Part shown: one piece after another, positions 46,625-49,778 of the stretch
How positions within the stretch are numbered: the stretch's first letter is position 1
Layout of the letters: each line of letters begins with the position of its first letter
Assembly (NCBI GenBank): GCA_900073065.1
Contig: FJOG01000029.1
Coordinates: forward strand, 175,122 to 224,899
Direction: 5' to 3'
From: Phialocephala subalpina
Taxonomy: Eukaryota; Ascomycota; Leotiomycetes; Helotiales; Mollisiaceae
DNA length: 49,778 nucleotides
Position numbers and translations under genes: made by a program
Notes under the pieces: generated by a model
What the model saw: only the letters and a program-made list of their open reading frames with translations
Told to the model about the DNA's origin: nothing
Databases searched by the model: none

Positions 46625-47718
46625 ATGCGGGGCGAACGCCACGACCAGGAATATCCTGAGCTCAGCCAGTCATCTCACCTCGATATGGGGTTTGAGGGCG
46701 ATGCTGGGGTCGGGTAAGTTTTTTTTACACAAAGCTGAACCTATATACAGATGTGCATGGCACAAAGCGGGCACCGTCTTACCGCTGTCCAATGATCTCT
46801 CCCACGACTTACGAATTTGCGAACCACAACCTTAACTCCAACGAGCCGCATGTTTCCAGAAACTCGTCCGCCGAGTTGAACCTACCATTTCAGCAAGCCT
46901 TTGGCCCTTTTCGCAACCAGAATCCCTCTTCTTCGTTTGAAAGTACTTGGGTCAATGACTCTTATGAACACACTCTTGCTAGCTTCCAGTCTGGAATTGA
47001 TTATGCGGCTTCTACTTCAAGAGAAGTTGCACACGCCAACAATCATGTCGACCGGAATTCTCGGTCTACGATAGCCGTCAATGGATCAGTGGCACAGCAT
47101 GACCAATTCCCGGTGCATGAGTCTACCTTGTCCCCGGGGTTTCCAGATAACGGCAATGGCTCTCATGGAATGAACACGTTTATGGACGCTGTTGTCGCGA
47201 CATACGACCAAGGGTTTGTACTTGATGGTCAACTCTCGATGACGATGGACCCGTTTCGCGATACTCATCCAGGGACTGGAACTCCCTTTGAGCTTGGATA
47301 CGATACCGCCACAGGGAATTGCCACTCCGATCAAGGAATCTTTGCCGACCAGGATTGGACTAACAATCAAATCGATTCGATGTCCGCATTCGACCCGACA
47401 ATTGCTTCCTCTGGCGAGAGCATGTTGGCTTCATCTGCTCCCATAATTGACACTCAAGCAACTCATACTGCATCCATGGCACCTGCCGTTCCTTCAATTC
47501 TTGCGCCAGTTGCTCTCCATCGATGCACGATCACCGGCTGCAACAAGTCCTTCAAGCGGGACTTCTGTCGCCGTCGCCACGAAGCTACCCATCGTGCTGC
47601 TCATGGTCATCACTTCTGTACCGTACCAGGATGCTCTGCTAGATACAAGCGTGCAGATAAGCTCACTGAGAATATGTGGAAGAAGCATGGCGATTTGGGT
47701 TATGTTAAGGCTTGGTAG
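46625..47718 (+). CDS. Two-finger C2H2 protein (intact paralogue)
   Basis: Exon 1 (46625-46713, MRGERHDQEYPELSQSSHLD) and exon 2 (46860-47718) join across a 146-bp intron (GTAAGT...TTCCAG) to give 315 residues. The acceptor was chosen because it is the only one that keeps the frame set by the long exon. The middle is Ser/Asn/Thr-rich and disordered-looking. The end carries two C2H2-type fingers: CTITGCNKSFKRDFCRRRHE...H and CTVPGCSARYKRADKLTENM...KKH. In the second, the first zinc-ligand His is Asn (it is His in the broken paralogue). Likely a nuclear DNA-binding protein; target unknown. Confidence 0.75.
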
Positions 47719-48181
47719 GATTCAGGGGCTCGGCCAACATAGGCGAGAGAAAGGCGCGAGATGGAGGGGAGGTTTCACGGCTAACTTTCATTTGTTGTTG
47801 TTTTGATTTTTATATTGGGACTGTCTTTACTACTATCATTTCCCTAGCTATGATCGGATACTCCACTTCATTCTAGATAAATTGATCTATTGGTTTCTAC
47901 GAAACGGTCGTCCTTGCGTTAGCAACCTTTTGATCTCAACTACCGTGTACCGTCTTTAAATACTTACAAATTGAGAATCGATAGTTCCGCAAACAAGTTT
48001 CAGTGATTACAGAATGAGACAGGAAACCTTTTTTTTCTTGATTCAAGAGCTGGGCCGTGAAAACTGGGGTCCTGACAGCTTCACGTGATATCAAACCTCG
48101 CCCCTTTCTACCCTGCTTCATCTCGCTTAACATCCGTCTAGAAACACATCAAGGATCAGATACTCACCAAGCTGGCGGAGT
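47719..48181. other. Intergenic, no gene seen
   Basis: 3' flank of the C2H2 gene, then the 3' flank of the GH3 relic. Only short unsupported frames. Confidence 0.4.
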
Positions 48182-48778
48182 CTACAATATCAGCGTGCCG
48201 TTCAATCGCAAGTCCCTGCTAGATGCGCCAACATAGATTTAGAGGTTCCAGCCGGCAACACCCACTCTTGAGCAACAACATCCCATACACTCAAATCTCT
48301 CCTCGTGAGATCGAAACGTACCTGCGTACTACCCCCTGCCGTGATATTTGGCTTCGAAATCCTCTCAGTCGGCGGAATTGGTGTACCACTGTATGGAATC
48401 CCGACATAGAGCTGGACAACTTCTTGTCCAAAAATAGATCCGATGTTGCTGACTTGTAAATCAACGGGTGGCAACCACATCCCACAGGTCGGATCTTCCT
48501 CCTGATATCTTTGGAACAGTTGAATATGACTGGATGCTAGCGTTGGATTCTTTGGAAACGGATAGCCGAGAGTACTTAAAGGTTGTATAAGACAGTCCGA
48601 AGTCGAACTCGTAGTGTGGGGTAATGCTAAGTGCGTCGAACCTGCGGTAGTCGATATAAAGTCCCTCATCGAAATCACGTTGTGGGAACAGCGCGTATGG
48701 AGCGACTGGTAGACCTGGAGTCGCGAGAGCGGCATAATCGGGTTCGTTCTTCAGCATTGTATATGGTTGATTACCTTT
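48182..48778 (-). pseudogene. GH3 beta-glucosidase C-terminal relic
   Basis: Only the C-terminal ~190 residues of a glycoside hydrolase family 3 enzyme remain. The frame opens with QPYTMLKNEPDYAALATPGL, then EGLYIDYRRFDALSITPHYE and FDFGLSYTTF, the end of the GH3 C-domain. The fibronectin-III-like tail follows (DLQVSNIGSIFGQEVVQLYV, later RRDLSVWDVVAQEWVLPAGT) but in a second frame, and the last strand SSRDLRLNGTLIL lies in a third frame ending at 48182. At least two frameshifts and loss of the whole catalytic part make it non-functional. It is truncated just where AT-rich DNA begins. Confidence 0.85.
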
Positions 48779-49778
48779 ATAATCTCAGATGACAAGTGAC
48801 TCCACCAAAGTCCGTTTCCGTTTTTGAACCTGAGCAGTCGCCGTTTTAACTTGAGCCGAGGATGAGTGTTCGTGGAGTCTTGCTTGAGCATCTTAAGCAA
48901 TCTCTAAATTAGCTTAACCACTATAGGTACGGATTTGTTTTACTACCCTAATGGCTTGTTTGGGCTCCCCTTATAACCCGGTTACAGTTTTCTATAGATT
49001 TCGGCAAAGTAGGAAATCCGTTTTGGTTTTATTTTTAATTTTACACGGATTTTCCTAGGAACAAAATTCGAATCCCTTATATTAAACCTTATATAAATAA
49101 TAATTTAATTTTAATTTATTCTTTTGAATTTATTAAAATATTATAATAATATCTATTCTTAATCTCTTATCAAATTTATAAGGGTTTTTATTTGAATTAA
49201 TTTATTTAATTTTATAATTTAATATTATTATATATAATTTTTATTTATAAAGAATATAAATATTTTTCTTAGTTTGAAATTAAAAGAGAATTTAAAAATT
49301 CAATTATAAAAAAACTTTTATAAAGAATTTAATAATAAATAATATTTAATTACTTTTATTATATATTTTAATTCGAATAATTTATAATTATAATTTTGAA
49401 TATTAATAATGAAAATTATAAAAATTTAATTATAAGAATATTATTTAGAAAATATAATATTATATATTTTATAATTATAATATATATTATTTTAAAGAGA
49501 TATTTATATTACTTTTAATATAATTAATTATATTTAATTTTTAATATTCATTAATATAATTAATTTAATTTTTATATTTATATTAAATATTTTAAAATAA
49601 TAAATTTTTAGAATTAATTTTAATATTTAAAGAATTAAAAATACAAAATACTAAATCTCTTAATATATCTTTATTAAATCACGTGATATATTATTTTACT
49701 ATTTTACCTTATTATAATATTCTATTGAAATTAATATTTAGAAATTCAAAAGTATTATTAATATTTAAAATAAAGAAA
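48779..49778. repeat. Very AT-rich, RIP-like block to window end
   Basis: From about 49040 on, the sequence is almost purely A/T with TAATTTAAT-like repetition and no coding trace; 48779-49040 is a transition zone. In ascomycetes such blocks are usually old transposons destroyed by repeat-induced point mutation, or subtelomeric/centromeric AT isochores. No terminal repeats can be defined because it runs off the window. Confidence 0.75.

Noticed and set aside
1..49778. tRNA, rRNA, CRISPR array, prophage or operon-like structure
   Set aside because: No cloverleaf, rRNA stretch or spaced direct repeats were recognised by eye, and the genome is fungal; a tRNA/ncRNA scan would be needed to exclude small RNAs.

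Overview
This window is nuclear DNA of a filamentous ascomycete. The evidence is short spliceosomal introns (about 44-150 bp) with GT-AG ends and CTRAY branch sites, CT-rich promoters, fungus-restricted families (HET domain, fungal NLRs, DUF7580-like, fungal Hsp70-like, fungal CorA-like), and AT-rich islands that look mutated by RIP (repeat-induced point mutation). Family content suggests Leotiomycetes; that is an inference, not a proof. All exon structures were worked out by hand from splice signals and reading-frame continuity.

Layout. 0.5-1.6 kb: decayed iron-type alcohol dehydrogenase / maleylacetate reductase (-). 2.2-5.2 kb: five-exon C2H2 zinc-finger gene (-). 5.6-7.8 kb: RIP-degraded pogo/Fot1-like Tc1-mariner transposon with 41-bp terminal inverted repeats and TA target duplication. 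8.3-11.4 kb: nine-exon Hsp70-like ATPase (+), convergent with a two-exon gene for a basic/acidic low-complexity protein (11.6-13.9 kb, -). 15.0-17.2 kb: HET-domain gene (+), then a frameshifted F-box-like gene. 19.1-23.4 kb: zinc-finger/NB-ARC/TPR NLR (-) with one in-frame TAG, divergent from a broken DUF7580-like gene (24.2-26.1 kb, +). 27.6-29.4 kb: CorA-like membrane protein (+, one frameshift), tail-to-tail with an MFS transporter (29.4-31.1 kb, -). 32.1-35.9 kb: intact alpha/beta-hydrolase/NB-ARC/TPR NLR (+, eight exons). 36.7-41.1 kb: conserved DExH-box RNA helicase (+). 41.5-47.7 kb: two related C2H2 genes, one broken by a retroelement-like insertion and a perfect 250-bp tandem duplication and one intact. 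They flank a six-exon RNase H-like gene whose five introns share sequence, like introner elements. 48.2-48.8 kb: truncated GH3 beta-glucosidase relic at the edge of a very AT-rich block running to the window end.

Together, the HET gene, two NLRs, DUF7580-like gene and Hsp70/zinc-finger neighbours form an allorecognition/immunity-type accessory neighbourhood. The DExH helicase is the one clear core housekeeping gene. Several accessory genes carry single disabling lesions: CpA-to-TpA-type stops or start loss, and one-base indels.

Most interesting signals: the related introns at 44.7-45.9 kb, the apparently catalytically dead RNase H-like protein they interrupt, the retroelement/zinc-finger chimera with the 250-bp duplication, the in-frame TAGs in otherwise intact regulatory genes, and the 186-bp-spaced inverted repeat at 31.6-31.8 kb.
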